From positions 186,001 through 250,000 of the forward strand of contig NZ_JNLC01000013.1 in the NCBI RefSeq assembly GCF_000702305.1: DNA of 64,000 nt. Direction: 5' to 3'. Both the position numbers and the translations under genes were made by a program. Below the pieces are notes generated by a model. The model ran no database searches, was not told where the DNA came from, and saw nothing but the letters and a program-made list of their open reading frames with translations. The stretch is from Allobosea sp. 117. Its GTDB lineage: Bacteria; Pseudomonadota; Alphaproteobacteria; Rhizobiales; Xanthobacteraceae. Below are positions 20,024 to 30,830 of the stretch, piece after piece; within the stretch, counting starts at the first letter, position 1, and every line of letters starts with the position of its first letter.

Positions 20024-21313
20024 ATGACGACTACCGCAACGTCATCCGTGAACAATAAGCGCTGGCTGCAACTTCTGTTCGGCATCATCTGCATGTGCAT
20101 GATCGCCAACATGCAGTATGGCTGGACGTTCTTCGTGAACCCGATCCAGGAGCGGCATGGCTGGGATCGCGCCGCGATCCAGGTTGCCTTCTCGATCTTC
20201 ATCGTCACCGAGACCTGGCTGGTGCCGATCGAGGGCTGGTTCGTCGATAAATACGGCCCGCGCATCGTCGTGCTGTTCGGCGGCGTGCTCTGCGGCCTCG
20301 CCTGGGTGCTGAACGCCTATGCGACCTCGCTCGCCACGCTCTATGTCGCCGCCGCGCTCGGCGGCATCGGCGCGGGCGCGGTGTACGGCACCTGCGTCGG
20401 CAACTCGCTGAAGTGGTTCCCGGATCGTCGCGGCCTCGCCGCCGGCCTCACCGCCGCGGGCTTCGGCGCCGGCTCGGCGCTGACGGTCATCCCGATCCAG
20501 AACATGATCAAGAACCAGGGCTACGAGGCCGCCTTCCTGTATTTCGGCATCGGCCAGGGCGTGATCATCACCATCCTCGCGCTGTTCCTCGTCGCGCCGA
20601 AGAAGGCCGACGTCGCCGCCGCGGTCGCCAGGGTCGCCCAGAGCGCGCGCGACTTCAGCCCGAAGGAGATGCTCACCACCCCGCTGTTCTGGGTGATGTA
20701 TCTGATGTTCGTCATGATGGCCGCCGGCGGCCTGATGGCGACCGCCCAGCTCGGCCCGATCGCCAAGGATTTCGGCATCGCCGACGTGCCCGTCAGCCTG
20801 ATCGGCATCACTTTGCCGGCGCTGACCTTCGCCGCCGCCATCGACCGCGTGCTGAACGGCCTCACCCGTCCGTTCTTCGGCTGGGTGTCGGACCATATCG
20901 GCCGCGAGAACACCATGTTCGTCGCCTTCGCCATCGAGGGCGTCGGCATCTATGCGCTGAGCGTGCTCGGCCATAATCCGGTACTGTTCGTGGTGCTGAC
21001 CGGCATCGTGTTCTTCGCCTGGGGCGAGATCTACTCGCTGTTCCCCGCCATGTGCGGCGATGCCTTCGGCTCGAAGTTCGCCACCACCAATGCCGGCCTG
21101 CTCTACACCGCCAAGGGCACGGCGGCGCTGATCGTGCCGTTCACCAGCATCCTGACCACCATGACCGGGAGCTGGCATGCGGTGTTCGTCTCGGCCGCGG
21201 CGCTCAACATCATCGCCGCGATCATGGCGATCGCCGTGCTGAAGCCGCTGCGCCGCAATCATGCGCAGTCGGCGGCCGCGGCGCCGAAGCTGGACGCCGT
21301 TCCGGCCAAGTGA
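20024..21313 (+). CDS. Oxalate/formate antiporter family MFS transporter 1 (OxlT-like)
   Basis: 429 aa, 12 predicted membrane segments. The OFA family exchanges extracellular dicarboxylate (oxalate) for intracellular formate. Arg282 in NGLTRPFFGW and Lys364 in LLYTAKGTAA are spaced like the oxalate-binding Arg272 and Lys355 of Oxalobacter OxlT. Other family motifs: GWFVDKYGPR in the 2-3 loop and KWFPDRRGLAAGLT. An AAGGA site precedes the ATG, and a terminator follows, so it can be expressed alone. It should bring in the substrate for the Frc/Oxc enzymes. Confidence 0.9.
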   Translation: MTTTATSSVNNKRWLQLLFGIICMCMIANMQYGWTFFVNPIQERHGWDRAAIQVAFSIFIVTETWLVPIEGWFVDKYGPRIVVLFGGVLCGLAWVLNAYATSLATLYVAAALGGIGAGAVYGTCVGNSLKWFPDRRGLAAGLTAAGFGAGSALTVIPIQNMIKNQGYEAAFLYFGIGQGVIITILALFLVAPKKADVAAAVARVAQSARDFSPKEMLTTPLFWVMYLMFVMMAAGGLMATAQLGPIAKDFGIADVPVSLIGITLPALTFAAAIDRVLNGLTRPFFGWVSDHIGRENTMFVAFAIEGVGIYALSVLGHNPVLFVVLTGIVFFAWGEIYSLFPAMCGDAFGSKFATTNAGLLYTAKGTAALIVPFTSILTTMTGSWHAVFVSAAALNIIAAIMAIAVLKPLRRNHAQSAAAAPKLDAVPAK

Positions 21314-21343
21314 CCCTTTCGGCCGGGTTCGGCCAGGGCATAT

Positions 21344-21375
21344 GGGCGCGCCTTCGGGCGCGCCCTTTTTGTTTT
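21344..21375 (+). terminator. Terminator after OFA gene 1
   Basis: GGGCGCGCC (21344-21352), loop TTCG, GGCGCGCCC (21357-21365), then TTTTTGTTTT. Confidence 0.9.
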
Positions 21376-21438
21376 GCTCCCCAATTAACGTTAGGTAATA
21401 TTTTGTGAATGGCAGTCGTCGGTTTGCCGACCTCCAGT

Positions 21439-21655
21439 CGTCAGCTTCAATAAGCTGACGCAGAGACCTCTTTCACGTCCTAAATTCTGCCGCCGATGTT
21501 TCGTCTCTATTGCAATATAAACTGTCAACATTTGCAGACTATCGATTTAAATAATTTATAACTGCTAAAAATATCGCCCGTATGACTATGACTTGGATAG
21601 GATATTCACAGGCCTGACCTAGCGAAGCCGATCCGAAGAAAGGAGATTGGCATAC
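21439..21655. promoter_or_regulatory. Upstream region of OFA gene 2: hairpin and operator half-site
   Basis: A 9-bp hairpin CGTCAGCTT-CAAT-AAGCTGACG (21439-21460) and, at 21648-21655, TGGCATAC, identical to the first 8 bases of the gntR1 operator and followed by AT-rich DNA. The 588-bp gap 21314-21901 is otherwise AT-rich and gene-free as far as I can see. Confidence 0.4.
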
Positions 21656-21901
21656 ATAATATTGTAGATTATGCTCCCCTCGAGCGGATCGGATCCGTCT
21701 CCCCTGCGTCAGCGCGGCCGCGGCCTTGGCCCGCCGGCGCGAGGGAGCCGCCGATGACCTTGAACAAGACAATCACGCCCTACAGGCGGCCGCCGGCGGA
21801 CGGGTAATCGATCCACGGCCAAACACAATGACGGAGCCGCCCCTAACGAGCTCCGCGACGCCGATCCGCGGCGAATGAATTGATTTGGAGAGGAGACGCC
21901 T

Positions 21902-23218
21902 TTGAGCACACCGAGCACCGCCGTGGCGGGCAGCACGCCCGATTCGACCCGCTGGCTGCAACTGATCGCCGGCATCGTCTGCATGGTTGCCGCCGCGAAC
22001 ATCCAGTACGCCTGGACCCTGTTCGTCCCCGAGATCACCAAGGAATTCGGCTGGTCGCGCGCGGCGATCCAGACCACCTTCACCATCTTCGTCGTGGTCC
22101 AGACCTGGCTGGCGCCGATCGAGGGCTATTTCATCGACAAATACGGCCCGCGCGTGATGGTCATGATCGGCGGCCTGTTCACCGGCCTGTCGTGGATCGT
22201 GAACTCCTACGCCGACACGCTGACCATGTACTATGTCGGCGCGATCATCGGCGGCATCGGCGTCGGCTGCGTCTACGCCACCTGCGTCAACGCCGCGATC
22301 AAGTGGTTCCCGGACAAGCGCGGTCTCGCGGTCGGTCTCACCGCCGGCGGCTACGGCGCCGGCTCGGCGCTCACCATCCTGCCGATCGCCAACATGCTGG
22401 CCACCAGCGGCGTCTCCGAGACCTTCTGGTTCTTCGGCCTGATCCAGGGCGCGGTCATCATGATCGCCGCGAGCTTCCTGAAGCACCCGCCGAAGGGCCT
22501 AAAGGGCTCCGACCGCGTCGCCCAGAGCCGCCGCGACTACGAGCTTGGCGAAGCGCTGCGCACCCCGGTGTTCTGGGTTCTCGCCGCGATGTTCATCGGC
22601 ACCGTCACCGGCGGCCTGATGGCGGTGGCCCAGCTCGGCGTGATCGCCGAAGACCTCGGCGTGAAGAACTTCCAGGTGAACCTCTATTTCGTCACCATGG
22701 CGGCTCTGCCCTTCGCGCTGATGCTCGATCGCATCCTGAACGGCATCTCGCGCCCGCTGTTCGGCTGGATCTCCGACCATATCGGCCGTGAGAAGACCAT
22801 GTTCGTCGCCTTCACCATGGAAGGCCTCGGCATCGTCGCGCTCGGCACCTTCGGCCATAATCCGTGGGCGTTCCTGATCCTGTCCGGCATGGTGTTCCTG
22901 GCCTGGGGCGAGGTCTACTCGCTGTTCTCGGCCACCGCCGCCGACACCTTCGGCACCAAGAACGTCGCCAAGATCTACGGCACGCTCTACTGCGCCAAGG
23001 GTGTGGCCGCGCTGCTGGTTCCGTTCGGCAACCTGCTGATGGAAGCCACCGGCACCTGGTCCTCGGTGCTCTACACCGTCGCCGCGATGGACCTGTCGGC
23101 CGCGCTCTGCGCGCTGCTGGTGCTGCGCCCGATGCTCGTCAGGCACCATGCCCGCAACGCCGAATGGGCCAAGGTCAACGGCATCACGCTGGCGCCCGCG
23201 CCGGCCGGCGGTCACTGA
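21902..23218 (+). CDS. Oxalate/formate antiporter family MFS transporter 2
   Basis: 438 aa, paralog of the gene at 20024. It starts with TTG, supported by GGAGAGGAG 6 nt upstream. The OxlT-type pair is kept: Arg284 in NGISRPLFGW and Lys366 in LYCAKGVAAL. Also GYFIDKYGPR and KWFPDKRGLAVGLT. It has its own promoter region and terminator. Two OFA carriers next to each other may differ in affinity or counter-substrate (inference). Confidence 0.9.
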   Translation: MSTPSTAVAGSTPDSTRWLQLIAGIVCMVAAANIQYAWTLFVPEITKEFGWSRAAIQTTFTIFVVVQTWLAPIEGYFIDKYGPRVMVMIGGLFTGLSWIVNSYADTLTMYYVGAIIGGIGVGCVYATCVNAAIKWFPDKRGLAVGLTAGGYGAGSALTILPIANMLATSGVSETFWFFGLIQGAVIMIAASFLKHPPKGLKGSDRVAQSRRDYELGEALRTPVFWVLAAMFIGTVTGGLMAVAQLGVIAEDLGVKNFQVNLYFVTMAALPFALMLDRILNGISRPLFGWISDHIGREKTMFVAFTMEGLGIVALGTFGHNPWAFLILSGMVFLAWGEVYSLFSATAADTFGTKNVAKIYGTLYCAKGVAALLVPFGNLLMEATGTWSSVLYTVAAMDLSAALCALLVLRPMLVRHHARNAEWAKVNGITLAPAPAGGH

Positions 23219-23240
23219 CCGACGACCATACCTCCAGACT

Positions 23241-23269
23241 GGGCCTCCTTCGGGAGGCCCTTTTTGTTT
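23241..23269 (+). terminator. Terminator after OFA gene 2
   Basis: GGGCCTCC (23241-23248), loop TTCG, GGAGGCCC (23253-23260), then TTTTTGTTT. Confidence 0.9.
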
Positions 23270-23284
23270 GCGGCCGCCTCGTTC

Positions 23285-23710
23285 TCAAGGAACGCGAGCG
23301 GAAAGCGCCAGGTCGGCGAGGTAGCCGACGCGCAGGCTGGCCGTGGCGCCGAGCTCCGCGATCTCCTCGCGGCCGAACCAGCGTGTCTCCAGCGCGTCGT
23401 CCGCCGCCTCGCCCTCACCGGCACGCCAGCGGCAGGCGACCGCAATCATCGCGAAATGATGGGCGAGAGCGCCGGCAGTGTCGTGCTCGATGAAGTCGAG
23501 CACGGTCAGCAGCGCCGGCGCATTAGCTTCGATGCCGGTTTCCTCGTTGAGCTCGCGCAGGGCGGCGTCGAGATAGGCTTCGCCCGGCTCCACCCGCCCG
23601 CCGGGATAGCCCCAGAGCCCCTGATCGGGCGGATTGGCCCGACGCACGAGGAGGATTTCGTCGCCGCGCAGGACGACGGCGAGGACGGCGACGGTGGGGC
23701 GGACGGTCAT
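23285..23710 (-). CDS. Nudix hydrolase (ADP-ribose pyrophosphatase-like)
   Basis: 141 aa. The Nudix box is complete: GGRVEPGEAYLDAALRELNE followed by ETGIE (G-x5-E-x7-REL-x-EE-x-G). Start MTVRPTVAVLAVVLRGDEIL. GGWGY-like GLWGYPGG precedes the box, as in small MutT/ADP-ribose types. It cleaves a nucleoside-diphosphate-X compound; which one cannot be told. Convergent with OFA gene 2, 66 nt downstream of the methyltransferase. Confidence 0.9.
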   Translation of the reverse strand: MTVRPTVAVLAVVLRGDEILLVRRANPPDQGLWGYPGGRVEPGEAYLDAALRELNEETGIEANAPALLTVLDFIEHDTAGALAHHFAMIAVACRWRAGEGEAADDALETRWFGREEIAELGATASLRVGYLADLALSARVP

Positions 23711-23776
23711 GATGGTGCGTTCCGTGATGGGCGGCGAGTCCGCACAGATTGGTGGCATCGTCCTCGAATAGCGCTG

Positions 23777-24382
23777 TCACGCCCGCCTCGCCAACCAGAC
23801 TGTCAGGCGCCCGCAATCCGGGTCCTCCACGACATGCCTCACGACCGAGAAACCGTTTTCGGCGAGGATGCTGCGGTATTCCTCGGCGCCGAGGCTGCCA
23901 TGATAGAGCGGATCGCCATTGAACGAACCGATGGCCTCGCCATAAGCGGGGCCGCTCGTGAACATCAGCACGGCATGCTCGGCCGCGTGTGCCCGGAAAA
24001 CAGGAAACATCAGGCGCTGATCGTCGGGCGTCAGATGGAAGAAGCTGTTCCACGCGATCAAACCGTCGAATTGCCGGCCGAGCGACATTCCCCGCATGTC
24101 GTCCGCGATCCATTCATGCTCGGGAAGGCGACGGCGGCACATGGCGAGCAGGGTCGATGATGTGTCGACGCCGGTGATACGGTGGCCTAGTCCGGCCAGA
24201 TAACGGGCCACCGGCTCCCCCGAGCCGCAGCCAATGTCCAGTATGCTGGCCGGCGTCGTCGGAAGGTGATCGGAGAAGCGGTCGAGCCAGGCTGCCTCGA
24301 CGTGTCTCCCGCCCCCCAGCCGGTCCCAGTCGAGGGCGTGCTTCTCATAGATCTCGATGATTCGTTCAGCGGGAGAGGGCAT
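23777..24382 (-). CDS. Class I SAM-dependent methyltransferase
   Basis: 201 aa. Motif I ILDIGCGSGEPVARYL at about residues 47-62, motif II-like ITGVDTSSTLLAMCRRRLP, motif IV-like FDGLIAWNSFFHLTPDDQ. The C-terminus EDPDCGRLTVWLARRA resembles small Tam/UbiE-type enzymes. The acceptor substrate is unknown. It lies 69 nt after thiC, so it may be co-transcribed under the TPP riboswitch, but nothing else ties it to thiamine. Confidence 0.85.
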   Translation of the reverse strand: MPSPAERIIEIYEKHALDWDRLGGGRHVEAAWLDRFSDHLPTTPASILDIGCGSGEPVARYLAGLGHRITGVDTSSTLLAMCRRRLPEHEWIADDMRGMSLGRQFDGLIAWNSFFHLTPDDQRLMFPVFRAHAAEHAVLMFTSGPAYGEAIGSFNGDPLYHGSLGAEEYRSILAENGFSVVRHVVEDPDCGRLTVWLARRA

Positions 24383-24451
24383 CGGCCGAACCGTGCGTGT
24401 GGTGAGCGTGCGAAGCCGAACCCATGGCCCGGCCTCGCACGTCGCGCAACG

Positions 24452-26500
<2,049 letters not shown>

Positions 26501-26646
26501 GACGAGTGTACGACGAAGGTCGCAGGGGCTGTCAACGCCACCATGGCGATCGCCGCGAGATCGTGCTGTAGGAAAGATTGTCGTCGTTCGGCTGCAATCT
26601 GCATGAAAATCGCGGCATCGATTCGAGGATGGGGCAGGGAACGGGC

Positions 26647-27867
26647 ATGCGCGCAGGCTTCAGGGCGGCATTGGTGAAGACGGCTCTCGTCACGGCGCTC
26701 GCGGCGGGGGCGGGGACGGCAAGCGCGGCTCCCTGTCCCGGCGCGGCGGGATTTCCCGCCTGGCTGTCGCAGTTCCGGCAGGAGGCGGCGGGGCAGGGCA
26801 TCTCCCAGCGCACGCTGTCCGCCGCGCTGGACGGCCTCTCCTACGACGCCAGCGTGGTGAAGTCCGATCGCGGGCAGGGCGTGTTCAGCCAGAGCTTCTT
26901 CGAGTTCTCCGACCGCATGGTCGCGAAATACCGCATTCAGCAGGGCGCCGCGCTTATCCAGAAGAATCGCGCGACCTTCGACCGGATCGAGCAGCGCTTC
27001 GGCGTGCCGGCGCCGGTCATCGTCGCCTTCTGGGGGCTGGAGACCGATTTCGGCGCCAATATGGGCGACCGGCAGACGGTGCGCTCGGTGGCGACGCTCG
27101 CCTATGACTGCCGCCGGCCGGACATGTTCCGCACCCAGCTTCTCGCGGCGCTCAAGATCATCGACCGCGGCGACCTCACCGCGCAGACCATGCGCGGGCC
27201 CTGGGCGGGCGAGCTCGGCCAGTTCCAGTTCCTGCCCGACCACTATCTGAACTACGGCGTCGATTTCGACGGCGACGGGCGCGTCGACCTGCTGCGCTCG
27301 ACCCCGGACGCGCTCGCCTCCGCCGCCAACTACATTCTCGCGCTCGGCTGGAAGCGCGGCCAGCCGTGGCTCGAAGAGGTTCGCGTGCCGCCGAGCCTGC
27401 CATGGGACCAGGCCGACCTCGCCATCAAGCTGCCGCGCGCGCAATGGGCGAAATGGGGCGTGCGCCGCGCCGACGGCAATGCATTGCCCGGCGATCAGGT
27501 GACCGCCTCGCTGCTGCTGCCGATGGGGCGGACCGGTCCGGCCTTTCTCGCCTATCCCAATTTCGACATCTACACGGAGTGGAACAACTCGTTGGTCTAC
27601 GCCACCTCGGCCGCCTATCTGGCGACGAGGATCGCCGGGGCAGGCCCCTATTATCGCGGGCAGGGCACGATCCCGACGCTCTCCATGGCGCAGGTCGCCG
27701 ATCTTCAGCGCATGCTCAATGCGCGCGGCCATCATGTCGGGGGCGTCGACGGCAAGCTCGGCGCGGCGACCCGCGCGGCGGTGAAGGCCGAGCAGGCGCG
27801 TCTCGGCCTGCCGGCCGATTCCTATCCGACTTTGGAACTGATCGCGCGGCTGAAGGCGGGAGGCTAG
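26647..27867 (+). CDS. Lytic murein transglycosylase, MltB family, with peptidoglycan-binding domain
   Basis: 406 aa. Signal peptide MRAGFRAALVKTALVTALAA ending near GTASA. The SLT-2/MltB domain (about residues 35-330) has the catalytic Glu in FWGLETDFGANMGD and GELGQFQFLPDHYLNYG. A C-terminal PG_binding_1 repeat follows (DLQRMLNARGHHVGGVDGKL, GAATRAAVKAEQ). It cleaves the MurNAc-GlcNAc bond in the periplasm. The start at 26647 is chosen for the signal peptide; upstream in-frame codons at 26578 (TTG) and 26629 exist. The stop TAG is also the first triplet of the repeat at 27865. Confidence 0.93.
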   Translation: MRAGFRAALVKTALVTALAAGAGTASAAPCPGAAGFPAWLSQFRQEAAGQGISQRTLSAALDGLSYDASVVKSDRGQGVFSQSFFEFSDRMVAKYRIQQGAALIQKNRATFDRIEQRFGVPAPVIVAFWGLETDFGANMGDRQTVRSVATLAYDCRRPDMFRTQLLAALKIIDRGDLTAQTMRGPWAGELGQFQFLPDHYLNYGVDFDGDGRVDLLRSTPDALASAANYILALGWKRGQPWLEEVRVPPSLPWDQADLAIKLPRAQWAKWGVRRADGNALPGDQVTASLLLPMGRTGPAFLAYPNFDIYTEWNNSLVYATSAAYLATRIAGAGPYYRGQGTIPTLSMAQVADLQRMLNARGHHVGGVDGKLGAATRAAVKAEQARLGLPADSYPTLELIARLKAGG

Positions 27868-27922
27868 AGCGTTTTCGAGCGAAGTGGAAACCGGTTCGCG
27901 TGAAGAAAACGCGATAAAATAA
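27865..27922 (+). repeat. Repeat A, copy 1
   Basis: 58-bp element from TAGAGCGTTTTCGAGCG to GCGATAAAATAA; it matches the reverse complement of 39554-39611 at 56 of 58 bases. It contains a GCGTTTTC...GAAAACGC inverted pair. Its first three bases are the mltB stop codon. Confidence 0.85.
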
Positions 27923-27932
27923 CAACTTAACG

Positions 27933-27985
27933 CCCTTTCCGATCAGGTGGAATCATCTGATCGGCAGGAAAGTGCTCTCGATTCA
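27933..27985 (+). repeat. Repeat B, copy 1 (structured)
   Basis: Fixed ends CCCTTTC and GAAAGTGCTCTCGATTCA around a hairpin with arms CGATCAG and CTGATCG. It is the same length (53 bp) as 60671-60723 and shares its ends exactly, while the hairpin arms differ in a covarying way. Confidence 0.75.
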
Positions 27986-27991
27986 GCGTGC

Positions 27992-28879
27992 TCACACCAC
28001 CGGGATGCCGGCGTGCTTGGCCTTCACCTCCGGCTCGACGTGGATGTTGACCATGATGTCCTCCACCGCCGCCTCCAGCGCGTCCTCGATCCGGTCGCAG
28101 ATGGCGTGCGCCTCCGAGACCGGCATGTCGCCCGGCACGACGAGGTGGAAATCGACGAAGGTCATGCGGCCGGCGTGACGGGTGCGCACGTCGTGCGCCT
28201 CGATGGCGCCGACCGCCTCGGCGGCGATGACGGTGCGGATGCGGTTCAGTGTCTCCTCCGGCACCGCCTCGTCCATCAGCCCGCTGACGCTCTCCTTGAT
28301 GATGCCCCAGCCCGACCACAGGATGTTCAGCGCCACCAGCGCCGCCAGGCCGGGATCGAGCAGCGGCCAGCCGGTCGCATTGGCGAGCACCACGCCGGCG
28401 AGCACGCCGACCGAGGAGATCACGTCGGTCAGCAGGTGCCTGCCGTCGGCCACGATCGCGGGTGAGCGCGCGCGGCGTCCCTCGCGCAGCAGGATGGCGC
28501 ACCAGATGGCGTTCACGACGCCGGCCGCCCCGTTCATCGCGAGGCCCTGCACCGGCGCGTCGAGCGGCGTGGGATTCCTGAGGGCGTGAAAGGCCTCGTT
28601 GAAGATCGAAAGCGCCGCCACGACGATCAGCACACCGACCACGACGGCCGAGAAATATTCCGCCTTGGCATAGCCATAGGGGTGGGCGGCGTCGGCCGGC
28701 TTGGCGCTGAACCGGAGCGCGATGACCGCGGCGACGGCGGTGCCGACATTCACCAGGCTTTCGAGCGCGTCCGAATAGAGCGCGATGCTCCCGGTCATGC
28801 GGAAGGCCAGATATTTCAGCCCCAGCACGGCGATGCTGACGAAGACGTTGATGATCGCGATTCTGAATAGCTGGCTCAT
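27992..28879 (-). CDS. Cation diffusion facilitator (CDF) transporter
   Basis: 295 aa, inner-membrane divalent metal/proton antiporter with about 6 membrane helices. CDF signatures: SIALYSDALESLVN (D..E/S metal site), AHPYGYAKAEYFSA, DGRHLLTDVISS (H..D site on TM5) and a cytoplasmic C-terminal domain with VDFHLVVPGDMPVSEAH and HVEPEVKAKHAG. Zn, Fe or Mn export are all possible. Monocistronic; convergent with mltB, with repeat B between the two. Confidence 0.92.
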   Translation of the reverse strand: MSQLFRIAIINVFVSIAVLGLKYLAFRMTGSIALYSDALESLVNVGTAVAAVIALRFSAKPADAAHPYGYAKAEYFSAVVVGVLIVVAALSIFNEAFHALRNPTPLDAPVQGLAMNGAAGVVNAIWCAILLREGRRARSPAIVADGRHLLTDVISSVGVLAGVVLANATGWPLLDPGLAALVALNILWSGWGIIKESVSGLMDEAVPEETLNRIRTVIAAEAVGAIEAHDVRTRHAGRMTFVDFHLVVPGDMPVSEAHAICDRIEDALEAAVEDIMVNIHVEPEVKAKHAGIPVV

Positions 28880-29092
28880 GGCGGCCCGGCTCGTCTCCCC
28901 AAAGCGCAGCGGCGCCGTCGTCGCTTTCCGATACGGGCAGGATCAGGAAAAAGCAAGTATCGACAATGCTTTGCGACTTATACTGAGAAGCGTTAGCGGG
29001 TAGCGGGAGACTTTTTTCGTGCCCCCGCCGAATAACCCTGCCGGTTGAGGTGTTTGCCTCGTGTCCGGATCACGGACACGACGGAGGACGCG

Positions 29093-29704
29093 ATGCAATC
29101 CCTCGGACATATCTTTCGGATGACGGCGCGGCGCGGGCCGCGTTTATCGGCGATCGCCCTCGGCTTCCTGCTGAGCGCGGCGGTCGCGACGGGCAGCCTT
29201 GCCGCCGGTGGCGGCGGAGGCGGCAATGGTGGCGGCGGCGGCGGAGGCTCGGGCGGCAGTTCGGGCGGCTCGGCGCAGACCTGCAAGAAGGGCGAGATCT
29301 GGAGCATCTGGAAGCGCCAGTGCGTGCCCGCGCGCAGCGGCGCGCTGCCGGACGACGAAATCGTCGACTACGCCTTCGCGCTGGCGGAAGAGCACCGCTA
29401 CGACGAGGCGCTCACGATGCTGGACCTGATGCAGGGCCCGCAGACGGCCAAGTCGCTCAATTATCGCGGCTATGTCACGCGCAAGCTCGGCCGCACCGAG
29501 GAGGGGATCGGCTACTATCTGCAATCGGTGGCGCTGGACCCGAAATACCCGCAGGTGCGCGAATATCTCGGCGAAGCCTATGTGATCCAGGGCAAGCTCG
29601 ATCTCGCCAAGGACCAGCTCAAGGTCATCGAGACGCTCTGCGGCACGACCTGCGAGGAATATGAAGACCTCGACCACGCCATCAAGGCGTCGTCCGGGCT
29701 TTGA
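29093..29704 (+). CDS. Secreted TPR-repeat protein with glycine-rich spacer
   Basis: 203 aa. Start ATG with GGAGG upstream. Signal peptide ends near GSLAAG, then a low-complexity stretch of almost only Gly/Ser (about residues 39-62), then TCKKGEIWSIWKRQCVP (a CX-rich module with two Cys that could form a disulfide), then TPR-like helices (ALAEEHRYDEALTMLDLMQG, LNYRGYVTRKLGRTEEGIGY, VREYLGEAYVIQGKLDLAKD). Probably periplasmic; partner unknown. Confidence 0.85.
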   Translation: MQSLGHIFRMTARRGPRLSAIALGFLLSAAVATGSLAAGGGGGGNGGGGGGGSGGSSGGSAQTCKKGEIWSIWKRQCVPARSGALPDDEIVDYAFALAEEHRYDEALTMLDLMQGPQTAKSLNYRGYVTRKLGRTEEGIGYYLQSVALDPKYPQVREYLGEAYVIQGKLDLAKDQLKVIETLCGTTCEEYEDLDHAIKASSGL

Positions 29705-29797
29705 GCCCGAAGGGCGCGGCGGCTTCGCCGCCACGCCCGCCTGCTCCTGTGATCCGCGGCCTGCGGATCAGGAGCGATGCTTCGGGAGACCTATCCC

Positions 29798-30217
29798 ATG
29801 GACCAGCTTCGGGATCCTGTCGCTCTTCTCGGGCGGCTGCTCATCGCCTGGATCTTCGTCGTCGAGGGGCATGCCAAGATCGGCGCCTATGCGATGACCG
29901 CGGACTACATGGCGGCCTATGGTGTGCCGGCGGCGCTGCTGCCGCTCGTCATCGTCACCGAGCTCGGCGGTGGCCTTCTGGTGGCCTTCGGCCTGTTCAC
30001 CCGCCTTGCCGCCTTCGCGCTCGCCGGCTTCTGCGGATTGACGGCGCTGTTGTTCCACACCGATTTCGCCAATCCCGATCAGGCGATCGCCTTTCAGAAG
30101 AATCTCGCCATCGCCGGTGGCTTCCTCGGTCTGGTGGCGTTCGGGCCGGGCGGGTGGTCGCTCGACGCCCTGCGCGCCCGACGGACGGGGCGGAGCGCGG
30201 CCCCGACGATGCCGTGA
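29798..30217 (+). CDS. DoxX-family membrane protein
   Basis: 139 aa, four predicted membrane helices: LLGRLLIAWIFVVEGHAKIG, then LLPLVIVTELGGGLLVAFGL, FALAGFCGLTALLFH and LAIAGGFLGLVAFG. DoxX/YphA-type proteins are tied to redox or thiol stress in several bacteria, but the role is generally unknown. The start at 29798 is preferred because GGGAGA is well spaced; ATG 29777 has AGGAG only 2 nt away. It may be read through from the TPR gene. Confidence 0.85.
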   Translation: MDQLRDPVALLGRLLIAWIFVVEGHAKIGAYAMTADYMAAYGVPAALLPLVIVTELGGGLLVAFGLFTRLAAFALAGFCGLTALLFHTDFANPDQAIAFQKNLAIAGGFLGLVAFGPGGWSLDALRARRTGRSAAPTMP

Positions 30218-30296
30218 GCGCATCGTCATGCGCCGGCACTTCCAGGCCGAACGGGCGGTGCTACTGTGCCGGCCGGCAACCCGGATGGCCGTACGC

Positions 30297-30830
30297 ATGA
30301 CCACCACCGGTCAGGACGAGGTGAAGGCGCGGCTTGCGGAGCATCTGGTCCTGCTCTGGCGCTACGCACTCGTGCTGTCGCGCCGGCGGGACGTCGCCGA
30401 GGACCTGGTGCAGGCGACCTGCCTGCGCGCGCTGGAGCGTGCCCACCTCTTCGAAGCCGGGTCCCGGCTCGATGCGTGGCTGCTCTCCATCCTGCATGGG
30501 CTCTGGCTGAACGAGCTGCGCTCCAATCGGGTGCGCCAGGGCGCCGGCACCGTGGAGGCGGGGCAGGTGCTGACCATGGACGGAGCGGGCGAGATGGACG
30601 TGCAGGTGTTCGCCGGGCAGGTGCTGCAGGCGGTGGCGCAACTGCCCGAAGCCCAGCGGTCGGCGGTGTTCCTGGTCCATGGCGAGGGCATGGCCTATCG
30701 CGAGGCGGCGGAAATACTCGATGTGCCAATCGGCACAATCATGAGCCGGCTGGCGGCGGCGCGGCTGACGCTGGCGCGTCGGCTGGGCGGGATGGACGGC
30801 GAAGGGCCCGCGGAGGTTGCGCAGACATGA
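30297..30830 (+). CDS. ECF-type RNA polymerase sigma factor
   Basis: 177 aa. Region 2 (LLWRYALVLSRRRDVAEDLV, QATCLRALERAH, RLDAWLLSILHGLWLNELRS) and region 4 (QVLQAVAQLPEAQRSAVFLV, YREAAEILDVPIGTIMSRLA). The start is uncertain: ATGs at 30285 and 30297 are close and neither has a strong ribosome site. It ends in an ATGA overlap with a transmembrane anti-sigma gene, so the two form a classic coupled pair. Confidence 0.9.
   Translation: MTTTGQDEVKARLAEHLVLLWRYALVLSRRRDVAEDLVQATCLRALERAHLFEAGSRLDAWLLSILHGLWLNELRSNRVRQGAGTVEAGQVLTMDGAGEMDVQVFAGQVLQAVAQLPEAQRSAVFLVHGEGMAYREAAEILDVPIGTIMSRLAAARLTLARRLGGMDGEGPAEVAQT

Noticed and set aside
24407..24441. Imperfect hairpin between thiC and the methyltransferase gene as a terminator
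   Set aside because: A mismatch in each arm and no T-run on the minus strand; not convincing.
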